Assembly (NCBI RefSeq): GCF_000698125.1
Contig: NZ_BAXA01000006.1
Coordinates: 1-64,000, forward strand
Direction of reading: 5' to 3'
From: Geomicrobium sp. JCM 19038
GTDB lineage: Bacteria > Bacillota > Bacilli > Bacillales > Marinococcaceae
Length of the DNA: 64,000 nt
Shown here one piece after another: positions 37,374-46,855 of this stretch. Each line of letters starts with the position of its first letter. Position 1 is the stretch's first letter. A program made the translations under genes and the position numbers. Under the pieces are notes generated by a model. The model was not told the origin of the DNA and ran no database searches. It saw only the letters and a list, made by a program, of their open reading frames with translations.

Positions 37374-37468
37374 GAGACGTGTCTATTCATCACATCATTG
37401 TGATTTGAAGGCGACGGAGCGATTCTCCGTCGTCTTTTTTATGTTCACGTCTCCTCTACTTTAGGAGG
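37374..37468 (+). promoter_or_regulatory. Attenuator-like leader with alternative pairings
   Basis: In order: GAGACGTG (37374-37381), a small hairpin ATCACA-tcat-TGTGAT (37389-37404), an intrinsic terminator, CACGTCTC (37446-37453), and CTCCT...AGGAG masking the ABC-F ribosome site. GAGACGTG and CACGTCTC are perfectly complementary and would enclose the terminator. This arrangement allows both transcriptional and translational control. Confidence 0.6.
37410..37440 (+). terminator. Intrinsic terminator inside the ABC-F leader
   Basis: GACGGAG-cgatt-CTCCGTC with flanking G-C and G-U pairs, then six T. It lies 36 bases before the ABC-F start codon and so would end transcripts before the gene unless bypassed. 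Confidence 0.85.
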
Positions 37469-37475
37469 AACGAAC

Positions 37476-39091
37476 ATGATTGTATGTCATGGAAAAAATG
37501 TAGAGCAAATATACGGAGGAACTACAATCTTTACAGGGTTATCTTTTCAAATTCAATCAGGTGAAATTATTGGTCTTGTTGGCCGAAATGGTGAAGGGAA
37601 ATCTACGCTTGCAAAGTTGATCGCTGGTCGTGAATCACCAACTACAGGAACAATTGGCTGGAAAAAAGAATCAACGAAAGGAATGCTCATCCAAACCCCT
37701 GCACGTGAGGACATCACTATCTATGATTTACTTCAACGTGGCTTTAGCGAACTAAATCATTTGCAACAGCAGCTACGACACTATGAATCACAACTTTCTA
37801 ACCCGAACACCTCGGGTTTAGAAGCAACTCTCAACACATACGGCACGTTACTTGATCAATTTGAAAAAGCAGGAGGTTATGAGACTGAGGCGAATATTCG
37901 ACGCATCACTGCAGGGTTAGGTATTGCCGACCTATTAGATAGTACTTGGTCGACCTTAAGCGGGGGTGAGCGAACCAAGGTCGAGCTCGCTGAACTACTT
38001 TTACAAAAACCTGATCTATTAATTCTTGATGAACCGACCAATCATCTCGACATTTATGCGTTGGATTGGTTATCTAAATGGATTAAAGATTACACAGGGA
38101 GTGTGTTCATCATCTCCACGATCGGGCGTTTCTTGATGATACGGTCACAAAGATTTGGGAACTTGAGCACGGTGAATTGTTCATTTATCACACGAACTAC
38201 ACGGACTATGTCAAGGAACGAGAAGCTAGAATTCTACGTCAATTTCAACATTATGAGGACCAACAAAAAAAGATTAAGAAAATGACAGAAACGATTAAAC
38301 GTTTAAAAGAATGGGCGAATCGTGCAAAGCCACCTAATGCAAGTATGCATCGTCAGGCAAAAAGCATGGAGAAAGCTTTGAATCGTATTAAACGCTTGCA
38401 GCGCCCCGTTGAAACAAAGCAAGTTGCTTTAGCTTTTGACACCGAACAACGCAGTGGAAACGACGTGTTTACGTGCGAGAACATCGTCAAATCCTTTGAT
38501 GCGACTCCCATTTTTAATGGTGTGTCTCTTCACATACGACACGGGGAACGAGTGGCAATAGTCGGTCCAAACGGTGCTGGTAAATCAACGCTTTTAAAGA
38601 CGTTGTTACGACAACATGACGTTGATTCCGGCGAAGTGACAGTTGGTCATAACATTTCGATTGGCTACTTATCTCAACACTTAGAGCTTGGTACGAGTAC
38701 AGATTCCGTACTTTCAGCTTTTCGAAATGCAGCAACGGTTACCGAGGCAGAAGCACGGCATATTCTCGCGAAGTTTCTATTTTATGGGTACGATGTGTTT
38801 AAGCCGGTCTCTGATTTAAGCGGTGGCGAGTCGATGCGCCTTAGATTGGCTCAACTGATGCAGCAACATCATAACGTTCTCGTATTCGATGAACCGACAA
38901 ATCACCTTGATATTGACTCGAAGGAAATGCTCGAAGAAGCACTTGAAAGTTTCCAAGGTACCCTAATTGCTGTCTCGCACGACCGGTATTTTCTTAACAA
39001 GTCTTTATCGACGACTCTTTGGCTTGAAGACGGCCAATTGACTCGTTATGAGGGATCCTTTAATTATGCGAGTATGAAACGCTTTGAATAA
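37476..39091 (+). CDS. ABC-F ribosome-protection-type ATPase, frame-broken
   Basis: A soluble protein with two ATPase domains and no membrane part. The first Walker A is GLVGRNGEGKST and its signature LSGGERTKVELA; the second is GPNGAGKST with LSGGESMRLRLA. They are joined by a charged linker (KKIKKMTETIKRLKEWANRA). Such proteins displace antibiotics from the ribosome. The frame breaks near 38116, where ISTIGRF should read ISHDRAFLDD; one C (TCCCACGAT) restores 538 residues. AGGAGGA precedes the ATG. The leader in front looks like an attenuator, typical of the antibiotic-inducible VmlR/Lsa-like members. The exact drug class cannot be told. Confidence 0.85.
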
Positions 39092-39134
39092 AAAAACCTG
39101 CCATGAAGAGGTTCTTTTTCATGGCAGGTTTCTT
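39090..39134. terminator. Bidirectional terminator
   Basis: AACCTGCCATGAA...TTCATGGCAGGTT (13-bp stem) flanked by A6 and TTCTT, between the convergent ABC-F and SDR genes. Confidence 0.85.
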
Positions 39135-39874
39135 ACATGTAATGACCACCAGATACGAGTAACACTTGTCCGGTGATCCACCTTGCTTGTTTTGATGCAA
39201 AAAAGACGGCTGCCTCAGCGATATCTTTCGGTTCGCCTAGTCGGCGCAACGGAATATCTGGCATCACCATTTTTTCAAGTTGGTCATCAATGTATCCTGT
39301 CTGGGTCGGTCCTGGGGAAACACAATTGACTGTCCGTGTGGACCTGCCTCGATTGCAACACTTCTTGTGTATGCTTCTAATGCTGCTTTACTTGCTCCAT
39401 AAGAAATTTGCCTCGCAACTTTTGGGATGCATCAGTTGAAATGTTAACGATGCTTCCTTCCTTTTTTCCTTGTTCTTTATGTAGAAGCACAAAACGATTC
39501 ATAAGTTGCACAGGCACACGAGCATTCATCTCAAAATGTTCATCAATCGTTTCGCCTGTTGTATCAAAGATTGTATCCAGTACACAAGCAGCAACATTAT
39601 TGATGAGCGCATCTACAGTTCCGAATGCTTTAATAGACTTCTCCATTAACTGATCGATGTCTTGTTCTTGACGTAAATCTGCATAAATGGCAACTGCTTC
39701 TCCGCCACTTTCTTGAATTGTGCGTACGAGTTGTGTCGCTTTCTCTTCCTTATCATAATAGTGGATGATGATTTTACTTCCCATCTCTGCAAACTGTTCA
39801 GTAATTGCACTTCCAATCCCTGAATTACCTCCAGTAATGAGAATGACTATTCCCTTCAGATTCGGATTAATCAT
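39133..39874 (-). CDS. Short-chain dehydrogenase/reductase, two frame breaks
   Basis: An NAD(P)-dependent oxidoreductase of the FabG-like type. The cofactor motif ITGGNSGIGSAI is at residue 13, NNVAA near 90, and the catalytic YGASKAA lies just after the first break (39420-39423, an A-run on the coding strand). The second break is near 39335, where TVNCVSPGPTQTGYIDDQLE continues. Two added bases give 247 residues ending VLLVSGGHYM. I start it at the ATG at 39874. The substrate is unknown. Confidence 0.85.
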
Positions 39875-39893
39875 AAACAAATCACTTTCCTTG

Positions 39894-40826
39894 TCATGAA
39901 TCGATTGTCTCACCTGTTACGATTCTGTTCTTCATATCGTTTAGGATCTGAGCAACTTCTAATTTTTTCGCATCTGTAAGTGTGTGTTGGAAATACATAT
40001 ACGAATACACGAGTCGATATTTTAAAAAGAAAGGTAACAATGCCCGGCTTTCTTCTATTAACAATGTTTCCCGCTCATAACCACGAAGAAACGTTTCTGT
40101 AAAACGCAATTTGTATGAATGTTCCTCTTCAAATTGGCGAAAACGATTGTTTTCAAGGGCTGTATGCACTGCGATTGCAAGGTCATATACATACCAACTG
40201 TTTCGAAGATCACCAAAATCAAGAACATAAAGATCATTGTTTTGAAGAAGCAAGTTGTCATGATGCAAATCATGGTGAACGACGCCGAACGTATCTTTAG
40301 TCTTAGACAACGCTTTGAGTTGATCTTGATACGAGATCCAAATGCTTTGCACGTCTTGATCAGCCGTCAGAATAAAATTACGATGACAATGATCATAATC
40401 CCACGGTGCATACGACGAGTGCCAATCAGCATGTTGCTTTGAAATCGCGTGCATCTTTCCGAGTGTCCTTCCCCACCGTTCAATCAGAACAGAATCTTTA
40501 AGGAACGACTTTGACGCTGTCGCCTTAATTCGCTCTGTAACGGTCACATAAAAGCACGGTTCAATGCCGGTTATTCGTTCGATCGCCTTATCATTCTTAG
40601 ACAGAACTGAACGAGGGACGCGAACTCCATTTCGGTCCATCAATTGCATCCAATCTACTTCTTGTTGCAAGCGTTCCAAGGAATGCCTTGAAGCATCAAG
40701 AAACTTAATCACAACATCATCTTCAACGCTTACGAATACATTGTCTTCGTAACCTCCTAGGCAGTAAAACTGAGCTGATTTAAGACCATAAGCCTCTTGA
40801 ACTTCACGATAAATGTCTGCGTTCAT
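39894..40826 (-). CDS. APH-like phosphotransferase (protein-kinase fold)
   Basis: A 310-residue member of the aminoglycoside/choline kinase superfamily. The catalytic loop VVHHDLHHDNLLL (HxDxxxxN) is near residue 193 and the metal-binding DFGDLR near 212. An N-terminal lysine in DDVVIKFLD would hold ATP. Family members phosphorylate aminoglycosides, macrolides or small metabolites. Its neighbours (AviRa-like methyltransferase, ABC-F) make a drug-modifying role attractive but unproven. It is 16 bases downstream of the methyltransferase gene. Confidence 0.8.
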   Translation of the reverse strand: MNADIYREVQEAYGLKSAQFYCLGGYEDNVFVSVEDDVVIKFLDASRHSLERLQQEVDWMQLMDRNGVRVPRSVLSKNDKAIERITGIEPCFYVTVTERIKATASKSFLKDSVLIERWGRTLGKMHAISKQHADWHSSYAPWDYDHCHRNFILTADQDVQSIWISYQDQLKALSKTKDTFGVVHHDLHHDNLLLQNNDLYVLDFGDLRNSWYVYDLAIAVHTALENNRFRQFEEEHSYKLRFTETFLRGYERETLLIEESRALLPFFLKYRLVYSYMYFQHTLTDAKKLEVAQILNDMKNRIVTGETIDS

Positions 40827-40842
40827 CGCTCTCCCCTATTCT

Positions 40843-41559
40843 TTACTTCGGCTTCAACATGGTTACTTTCCGCTTTCCGTGTTTCATCGTTTTCACTTTT
40901 TCAAAACGATCATGAGTGATCGTTTCTTTTTTCTCACTTACAATGGCAATGATTGAATCTTCCTTATTCATGATCAGCTCTAAGTGACCGAGTAGATCTT
41001 GTACTGGATCGCTTGACGTCGTCTGCCAACCTACTGTGTTCCCATAAGGAATATCGGTAATGACAATATCTACCTTCTCGTTTACAGGTGGTGGCCCACC
41101 CGTAATATCCCAAGTAAAACTCGAGATAATGGGTGAAGTCATCTGTGCAGACATGCTTCGTAATCTTCCCACACTTTCTAGAGCTTCCTTATGAGATTCC
41201 TTCCCGTACGTATTGAACAGTGAGGATAACTGGTTCTCCCTCTTTATTAACCCGTCGTCGGTAAGTAAAGACAAGTTTGTTGTTGCAACCTCAATCACGT
41301 CACGATCAAAATCTGAACCATAAATCGCTTTGATCGCTTTACCGTGTATAAACCCCATTGCCGTCAATAAATGCGCTCCGCCACAACAAGGATCATAGAG
41401 GGTGAGGCTCTCCTTTTTCTCTAGTGATGCGATACAATGTTGCATAATTTCACTCGCCATCCGAATGGGGAAAGCTGTCGTCTTCTTAGCGTTCAACAAA
41501 ACCCTTCCACTTGCAAAATCACGATAATCTTTATTCTCAGTTTCATATTTATAATTCAT
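40843..41559 (-). CDS. AviRa-like 23S rRNA methyltransferase
   Basis: A 238-residue SAM-dependent methyltransferase. SAM motif I is LYDPCCGGAHLLTAMGFIHG near residue 55, followed by IKAIYGSDFDRDVIEVATTN; motif IV is VITDIPYGNTVGW near 170. The pattern closely follows AviRa of the avilamycin producer, which methylates the guanine at position 2535 of 23S rRNA and gives avilamycin resistance. I recognise this by motif and layout, not by a search. The start is the ATG at 41559, after AAAGAGGATC. It heads a likely operon with the APH-like kinase. Confidence 0.75.
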   Translation of the reverse strand: MNYKYETENKDYRDFASGRVLLNAKKTTAFPIRMASEIMQHCIASLEKKESLTLYDPCCGGAHLLTAMGFIHGKAIKAIYGSDFDRDVIEVATTNLSLLTDDGLIKRENQLSSLFNTYGKESHKEALESVGRLRSMSAQMTSPIISSFTWDITGGPPPVNEKVDIVITDIPYGNTVGWQTTSSDPVQDLLGHLELIMNKEDSIIAIVSEKKETITHDRFEKVKTMKHGKRKVTMLKPK

Positions 41560-41632
41560 ACGATCCTCTTTCATCATCGAATTCGTCGTCTCTTGCTACT
41601 ATTGTATACGCTTAGCTTTCATCATTAAACAT

Positions 41633-41661
41633 AAAAGGTGCACTCGTTCACCAAGTGCACC
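41633..41661 (-). terminator. Terminator of the YtrABC-type operon
   Basis: Minus strand: GGTGCACT-tggtgaacg-AGTGCACC then TTTT. Confidence 0.8.
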
Positions 41662-41669
41662 CCAAAGCT

Positions 41670-42700
41670 TTACCTATTTGTCTTTAACGTAACATTCATT
41701 TGTAGCAATCGCCTCGTAATTAAAAAAGCAATGCCTCCAACAACTAGTGCTCCAAACCAATAGATTAAAATCGCCCCGCTGAATGCCAGATAAAGAATGT
41801 GAAGATTGTTCCTCCAAGCATTCCGAAACAAGCGACGATTCCAATTAAAAAGATCGGTTCAAGAGATTGGAAAAGTAGAAATTCACCGTTTTTCTCACTT
41901 TTTCCTTTCTCATATAAGAACGTGCCTACTACTAAGCTTAGTACGAACACCACTAAGGAAACAGCGATATACACAATTGATATGTGGTCAATAGCGTGAT
42001 TTACGGTAAATAAGTGAAACGGAATTGTGAACGCTAATATAAATTCATCCATTCCAATCCAAAAGCGACCCATATTCCCCATATGAACCGTAAAAGCAAT
42101 TCCAATCAACATCGTAAAGCCGTACGGAAAAATAAGAAAGATAATACTCAACACGATTTGAGAAATCATCTCACCTGAAATTGTCCCCATAAATAACGTG
42201 AACATGTAAATGGCAAGCAAGCTCAACCATGGAACGATCATCATATCAAGCACATTCAAGTGAGAAAGCGTTTGGCTAAACTCAGAGAACTGAATGATGA
42301 TGAGTGTCAATCCACTATTTAACCAGAACAAAAGTGTAATCATCCCTACACCGAGCGTTGCTTTCGTAAGAAAAATCTCTTTACGAGAAAATGGAAGCGA
42401 CAAATTAAAATCATGTCGTCTCGTATTCCGCTCTAATCCAATGAGCATACCCGCTATAATTAAAATTGTTGCAATCACAAAAAGAGAAAATGCACTTGGG
42501 CCGAATAAATCTTCAATAAAAAAACCGTATTGACTGTTGATCATTTGTTGATTATTCAACGGATCCTCTGCAATTGAACGAAGCCATTCTAATTCTAATA
42601 TTGCCCTGAGTGGGTATTGCAAGAATAAGAGAATAGCAAGAATTCCTAAAACCATCGACGTTGAACGCATGTCTATTTTAAGTAATCCTTTATTCAGCAA
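41670..42700 (-). CDS. ABC-2-like transporter permease (YtrC/D type), frame-broken
   Basis: An integral membrane subunit with about eight helices, including the loop NTRRHDFNLSLPFSRKEIFL seen in Ytr-type permeases. The frame is lost near 41786 (TGGCATTC should read TGGGCATTC). It continues as AFSGAILIYWFGALVVGGIA to TLKTNR, giving 343 residues. The start is TTG at 42700, six bases after GGAGGTG and overlapping the ATPase stop. It is the third gene of the operon and partners the ATPase upstream. Confidence 0.75.
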
Positions 42701-43568
42701 TTTGTTCACCTCCTAATTTCGCAACGAAGATATCTTCTAGTGATAGTGGTAACGCTTCGTATAAAAGCGGTTCCGTTGCTTCAATCTTTGCTTTTCCTTC
42801 TTCTTGTTCGCCTTCGAACAAGAGACTGTAGACTCGACCTGTCTGATTCAAGATGTGTACATCCGCTTTTAGTGCTTCCGGCATCGACTCCTGATAAACG
42901 ACTTGCCATTTTTGATAGTCTTCTTGTAATGAATGCAATTGGAATGTCTCTTTCATTGTGCCATCTTTCATAACGAGAATTTGATCTGCAAGCGTTTCAA
43001 GTTCATCCAGTCGATGAGTGGCGATAATAATCGTCATCTCTTCTTTGGAAACTTCATCTACTAAAAATCGCATCAGTTCTTTTTTGACGATGACATCTAA
43101 TCCGTCTGTTGGTTCATCAAGCAGGACGTATTCTGGTTTAGAAGCAAATGCTAGAATAAGTGAGAAAAGTGCTTTTCGTCCTTTAGAGTAGTTTTTGATC
43201 TTCTTTACTTTCGGCATTTTAAAGCGCTCCAATAGTTCTTGGAAGTAAGCTTCATCGAATTGATCGTAGACGTCTTGATACAACGATGAAATTTGTTGGA
43301 TGGAGTAGTTCTTCAGAGCTTCAACACGATCTGATACGTACATCACTTTATTTTTTGCTTTTGGTTCACGGAAGATGTCTTGGTCGTTAATCATGACAGT
43401 CCCTTCGTCAGGATCAACAATCGTAACAAGTGCTCTTAATAGTGTGGTTTTCCCAGCACCATTACGTCCAACGATTCCCGTAATCGATCCTTTACCGACA
43501 GAAAACGATACGTTGTTTAGTACAGTTTTATTCCCGAATTTCTTTGAAAGTCCACGTACTTCGATCAT
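42690..43568 (-). CDS. ytrB: ABC transporter ATP-binding protein (YtrB-like)
   Basis: A 292-residue ATPase starting MIEVRGLSKKFGNKT at the ATG at 43568, whose ATGA overlaps the regulator's stop. Walker A is GIVGRNGAGKTTLL, the signature is degenerate (NYSKGRKALFSLILAFA) and Walker B is YVLLDEPTDGLD, as in YtrB proteins. With the GntR regulator and the permease it forms a YtrABC-type unit, which in B. subtilis responds to cell-wall-active antibiotics. Confidence 0.85.
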   Translation of the reverse strand: MIEVRGLSKKFGNKTVLNNVSFSVGKGSITGIVGRNGAGKTTLLRALVTIVDPDEGTVMINDQDIFREPKAKNKVMYVSDRVEALKNYSIQQISSLYQDVYDQFDEAYFQELLERFKMPKVKKIKNYSKGRKALFSLILAFASKPEYVLLDEPTDGLDVIVKKELMRFLVDEVSKEEMTIIIATHRLDELETLADQILVMKDGTMKETFQLHSLQEDYQKWQVVYQESMPEALKADVHILNQTGRVYSLLFEGEQEEGKAKIEATEPLLYEALPLSLEDIFVAKLGGEQIAE

Positions 43569-43948
43569 GATTTCCCTCCAAACTGGTTGTAATAACAAGC
43601 AACCCAATCTTGCATTACATCTTTTTCAATTCCAGCGTAATACCCTTCTAGTACGAGTTGTTTTACCTTTTCTTTTACTTCTTCTATGTCTTTAGAAACG
43701 ATCTCTTTAACCACCTGCTCTGCGATGAACGTTCCCCGTCCTCGAACTGTGATAATAATCCCTTCTCTTTCTAATTCTTGATAAGCTTTGCTAATCGTGT
43801 TGGGGTTCACGACAATTTGCGAAGACAATTCCCTAACCGAAGGAATTTTTTCGTCTTGCGCCAAGATCCCCCGCGCCACTTGCTCCTTGAATGCCGTTAC
43901 GATTTGACGATAAATCGGCTCTTTGCTTGATGGATCAATATTAATCAT
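43565..43948 (-). CDS. ytrA: GntR family regulator (YtrA-like)
   Basis: A 127-residue short GntR repressor: a winged-helix domain (IYRQIVTAFKEQVARGILAQ, then KIPSVRELSSQIVVNPNTIS) and a short C-terminal dimerisation helix, the YtrA subfamily layout. It heads the ABC operon. The inverted repeat 24 bases upstream of its start matches the published YtrA operator form, so autoregulation is likely. The ATG follows AGGAGCG. Confidence 0.9.
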   Translation of the reverse strand: MINIDPSSKEPIYRQIVTAFKEQVARGILAQDEKIPSVRELSSQIVVNPNTISKAYQELEREGIIITVRGRGTFIAEQVVKEIVSKDIEEVKEKVKQLVLEGYYAGIEKDVMQDWVACYYNQFGGKS

Positions 43949-43971
43949 AGCTTCGCTCCTTAAGTGAACTA

Positions 43972-43996
43972 TGTGTACTACATTAACTAATACACT
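43972..43996. promoter_or_regulatory. YtrA-type operator
   Basis: TGTGTA-N13-TACACT agrees with the AGTGTA-N13-TACACT operator known for B. subtilis YtrA except at the first base, and the 13-base spacing is exact. Confidence 0.8.
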
Positions 43997-44033
43997 TAGG
44001 ATAAAATAAACCTTCTACTACGTCAAGTAATCA

Positions 44034-44059
44034 TTTGAAAGATCGTTTACACTTTCAAA
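44034..44059. promoter_or_regulatory. Inverted repeat upstream of the OpuAC gene
   Basis: TTTGAAAG-N10-CTTTCAAA, perfect 8-base arms, 169 bases upstream of the betaine-binding protein start. It may be an operator; no regulator can be named. Nothing else is evident in 44060-44227. Confidence 0.4.
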
Positions 44060-44227
44060 CAGCGTATTCTGTTTAAAAAAGGCGTCTGCAAGTTGTGGAT
44101 ACTGAATCCGTGGAATGAGCATGGTTTTTCATGCTAAACGCTGTACAGAGCACTTTGACGTAGTTTAATAATCTCTTTAATATGTAATAGTTATTTAAAA
44201 TAAATTACATACAAGGGGTACGTTACT

Positions 44228-45109
44228 ATGAATACAAAGAAGTTCACAATGCTAAGTGTGACTTCGGCACTAGCGTTTACACTCGCTGCTTGCGGAGATG
44301 AAGACACATCCAACCAAACGGTTCAAGAACAATTAGATTATGAAATTATCGGTATTGATGCGGGAACCGGTGTTATGGCATCTACGGATGTTGCTATTGA
44401 AACGTACGATTTAGACTTCAATGTGCTTTCTAGCTCAGACGCGGCGATGACATCTGAACTTGGATCCCGTTATGCAGAAGAGGAACCAATTGTCGTGACG
44501 GCTTGGACTCCACACTGGAAATTTATTGAATATGATTTGAAGTTTCTAGATGACCCAGAGCTTGCTTTCGGTGAATCTGAAGATATCCATACGGTTGTTC
44601 ATCCAAGTGTTGAAGAAGAACATCCGAGTGCATTTGAAGTGTTGGATCGCTTTTATTGGACAGAAGAGGATATGGGCTATGTCCAAGGTTTACTCTATGA
44701 AGGTACTGACGATGATGAAGCAGCAATAGATTGGATTACTGACAACCGTGACGTTGTTGACGAGTGGGTTGCAGGTGTAGAGCCTGTAGATGGAGATGAG
44801 TTTCTACTCGCTTCTGGCGCTTGGGATTCAGAACGATCTTCAACGGCTGTCGTTAAGCACGTTCTAGAAGAAATCGGTTATGAAGTCAGCGTCAATAATC
44901 TTGAGGTAACGATTATGTGGCAAGCAGTCGCACAAGGTGATGCGCATGCACATGTCGCAGCATGGCTTCCACATACCCATGCTGCTCAGTATGAGTCGTT
45001 TCAAGATGACGTCCTTGATCTTGGACCTAACCTAGAGGGTGCTCGTATTGGATTAGCTGTTCCAACGTACATGGACATTGATTCAATTGACGATTTACGT
45101 GAAGACTAA
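44228..45109 (+). CDS. opuAC: Glycine betaine-binding lipoprotein (OpuAC-type), orphan
   Basis: A 293-residue lipoprotein (lipobox LAAC after ALAFTLAA). It follows the domain order of B. subtilis OpuAC. The aromatic-box tryptophans of that family are seen in TAWTPHWKF, LASGAWDSERSST and VAAWLPHTH, so betaine or proline-betaine binding is likely. The mature protein is extremely acidic. No opuAA or opuAB gene is adjacent, so it must use a transporter encoded elsewhere or act as an accessory receptor. It has its own promoter region and terminator. Confidence 0.85.
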   Translation: MNTKKFTMLSVTSALAFTLAACGDEDTSNQTVQEQLDYEIIGIDAGTGVMASTDVAIETYDLDFNVLSSSDAAMTSELGSRYAEEEPIVVTAWTPHWKFIEYDLKFLDDPELAFGESEDIHTVVHPSVEEEHPSAFEVLDRFYWTEEDMGYVQGLLYEGTDDDEAAIDWITDNRDVVDEWVAGVEPVDGDEFLLASGAWDSERSSTAVVKHVLEEIGYEVSVNNLEVTIMWQAVAQGDAHAHVAAWLPHTHAAQYESFQDDVLDLGPNLEGARIGLAVPTYMDIDSIDDLRED

Positions 45110-45113
45110 GAAA

Positions 45114-45147
45114 AACAGTGGGGTTGATGAACCCCACTGTTTTTTTA
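45114..45147. terminator. Bidirectional terminator
   Basis: AACAGTGGGGTT-gatg-AACCCCACTGTT followed by T6, preceded by A5. Confidence 0.9.
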
Positions 45148-46715
45148 TGATTGACTGTATTCTTCACGTAGTGATCGCTTTAAAATCTTTCCACTTGGAT
45201 TTTTCGGTAAGGAAGGGACGATTTTAATTTGCTTTGGTATTTTGAATTTCGATAATCGCTCTTCACAAAACTTCATCACTGTCTCTTCTTGTAGTCCACT
45301 TCCAGCCTTCGTAACGACGAGTGCAGTCACCGCCTCAATCCAATACGGGTCAGGCGTACCAATCACGGCAACCTCAGACACACCGTCTAATTCATATAGT
45401 GTCTCTTCTACTTCTCGACTCGAAACATTCACGCCTCCGGTGTTAATCATGTCTTTCTTACGGTCAACGATTGTTACATAACCTTCTTCATCATAACCCC
45501 TAAATCTCCACTATGGAACCATCCACCTCTAAACGTTTCTGCCGTTTTCTCAGGATCGTCCAAGTACCCTTTCATCGCATGTGGTGTCCGGTGAACAATT
45601 TCGCCCATTTGTCCTCGTGGCACCTCTTGATCTTGGTCATCAACAATGCGCGTCTCGACATTTAAAGAAGCCACGCCAGCTGAGCCAAGTTTTCGAAGCT
45701 GATCTTCAGGTTGCAATGCCGTAGCAAGTGGTGCGATTTCTGTCTGGCCGTAGAAATTCCAAAAACGAGCATTTGGTAGACGAGTGGATAACTCTTTTAA
45801 TACTTCCCGCGGCATAATTGCGGCTCCGTAGTAGCACTTTTCTAGATTCGATAGATCCCGTTCATCGAAAGAGGGATGGCGCAGTAGTGCAATCCATACA
45901 GTAGGGGGGCAAAACAACTGGGTGGCCCCGTCCTTTTCAACCGCATCGAATATCGCTTCTGGTTTTGGAGCACTCAAGATGATGTTTGTACAACCAAGGT
46001 AAACACCTGGACCTAAAAAAACATGAAGTTGGGCGCAATGATATAGTGGCAATGCATGAATCATCACATCACGTTCTTCCATCTTGCCATCAATAATAAC
46101 GCTTACATATTCGCTAATTAAACTTTTATGGGTGAGCATAACACCCTTCGGACGGGACTCTGTTCCACTCGTATAGAGCACTTGTGCTAAATCATCGTCA
46201 TCAAGTTCAACCTCACTATCCGTTTCTGGTTGCCGATTTCTTTGGTCACGAAGTGTTCCCCAACCTTCTCGCTTTGAGTCTGTGTCGATTAGGTAGCGGT
46301 TAGCCATGGGCATCTCACTTGATGACTCTTCTAATATTGGGGCATACTCCATTGAGCCAACCAACGTTTCTATTTTTGCATGATTCAAAATGTAGCGAAT
46401 GTCTGATGCGGTTAACATATAATTGATCGGCACCATAACCGCCCCAATATTTGCCAAGGCAAACTGAACAACGACAAAGTCTAAGCTGTTCTTCGAAAGT
46501 AGTGCTACCCGATCTCCCTTCTTCATCCCTCTAGACGTAAATGTATGTGCGGTTTGATTGACTAACTTTGCTAATTGCTCGTACGTTAACCGTTCATTTT
46601 CATACACGATGGCTAGTTTGTTTGGCATACGTGCACTCGTTCGTTTGAGTAAGTCACCTAAGGTTTGTCTCCTCACTCGCTTTATCATTTGGTCCATAGA
46701 CGTTGTTGTGTTCAT
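45145..46715 (-). CDS. Acyl-CoA synthetase (AMP-forming), frame-broken
   Basis: An ANL-superfamily ligase joining a fatty or aromatic acid to CoA with ATP. The adenylation P-loop is LYTSGTESRPKGVMLTHKS near residue 180, and FYGQTEIAP is motif A5. Near 45491 the frame shifts (ATGATG for ATGGATG). The C-terminal lid then reads RKKDMINTGGVNVSSREVEE through PSGKILKRSLREE, including the catalytic lysine. One added G gives 523 residues. It is a single gene with its own terminator. It may take part in the fatty-acid metabolism seen at 53-61 kb. Confidence 0.85.
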
Positions 46716-46855
46716 TCATTCACCCCTTTAATTATCTTAATTATTAGTATAGTTCAGATAGCAGAAACCCCCAATGTATTTTTTTGTCTCGTTTTGTCGT
46801 ATTCTGAACACAAAAAAAGCGTCACTTGATCAGCAAGCGCGCTAACATCACTTTA

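Noticed and set aside
44228-45109. Apparent domain swap in the betaine-binding protein relative to ProX
   Set aside because: B. subtilis OpuAC has the same domain order, so this is normal for the family.
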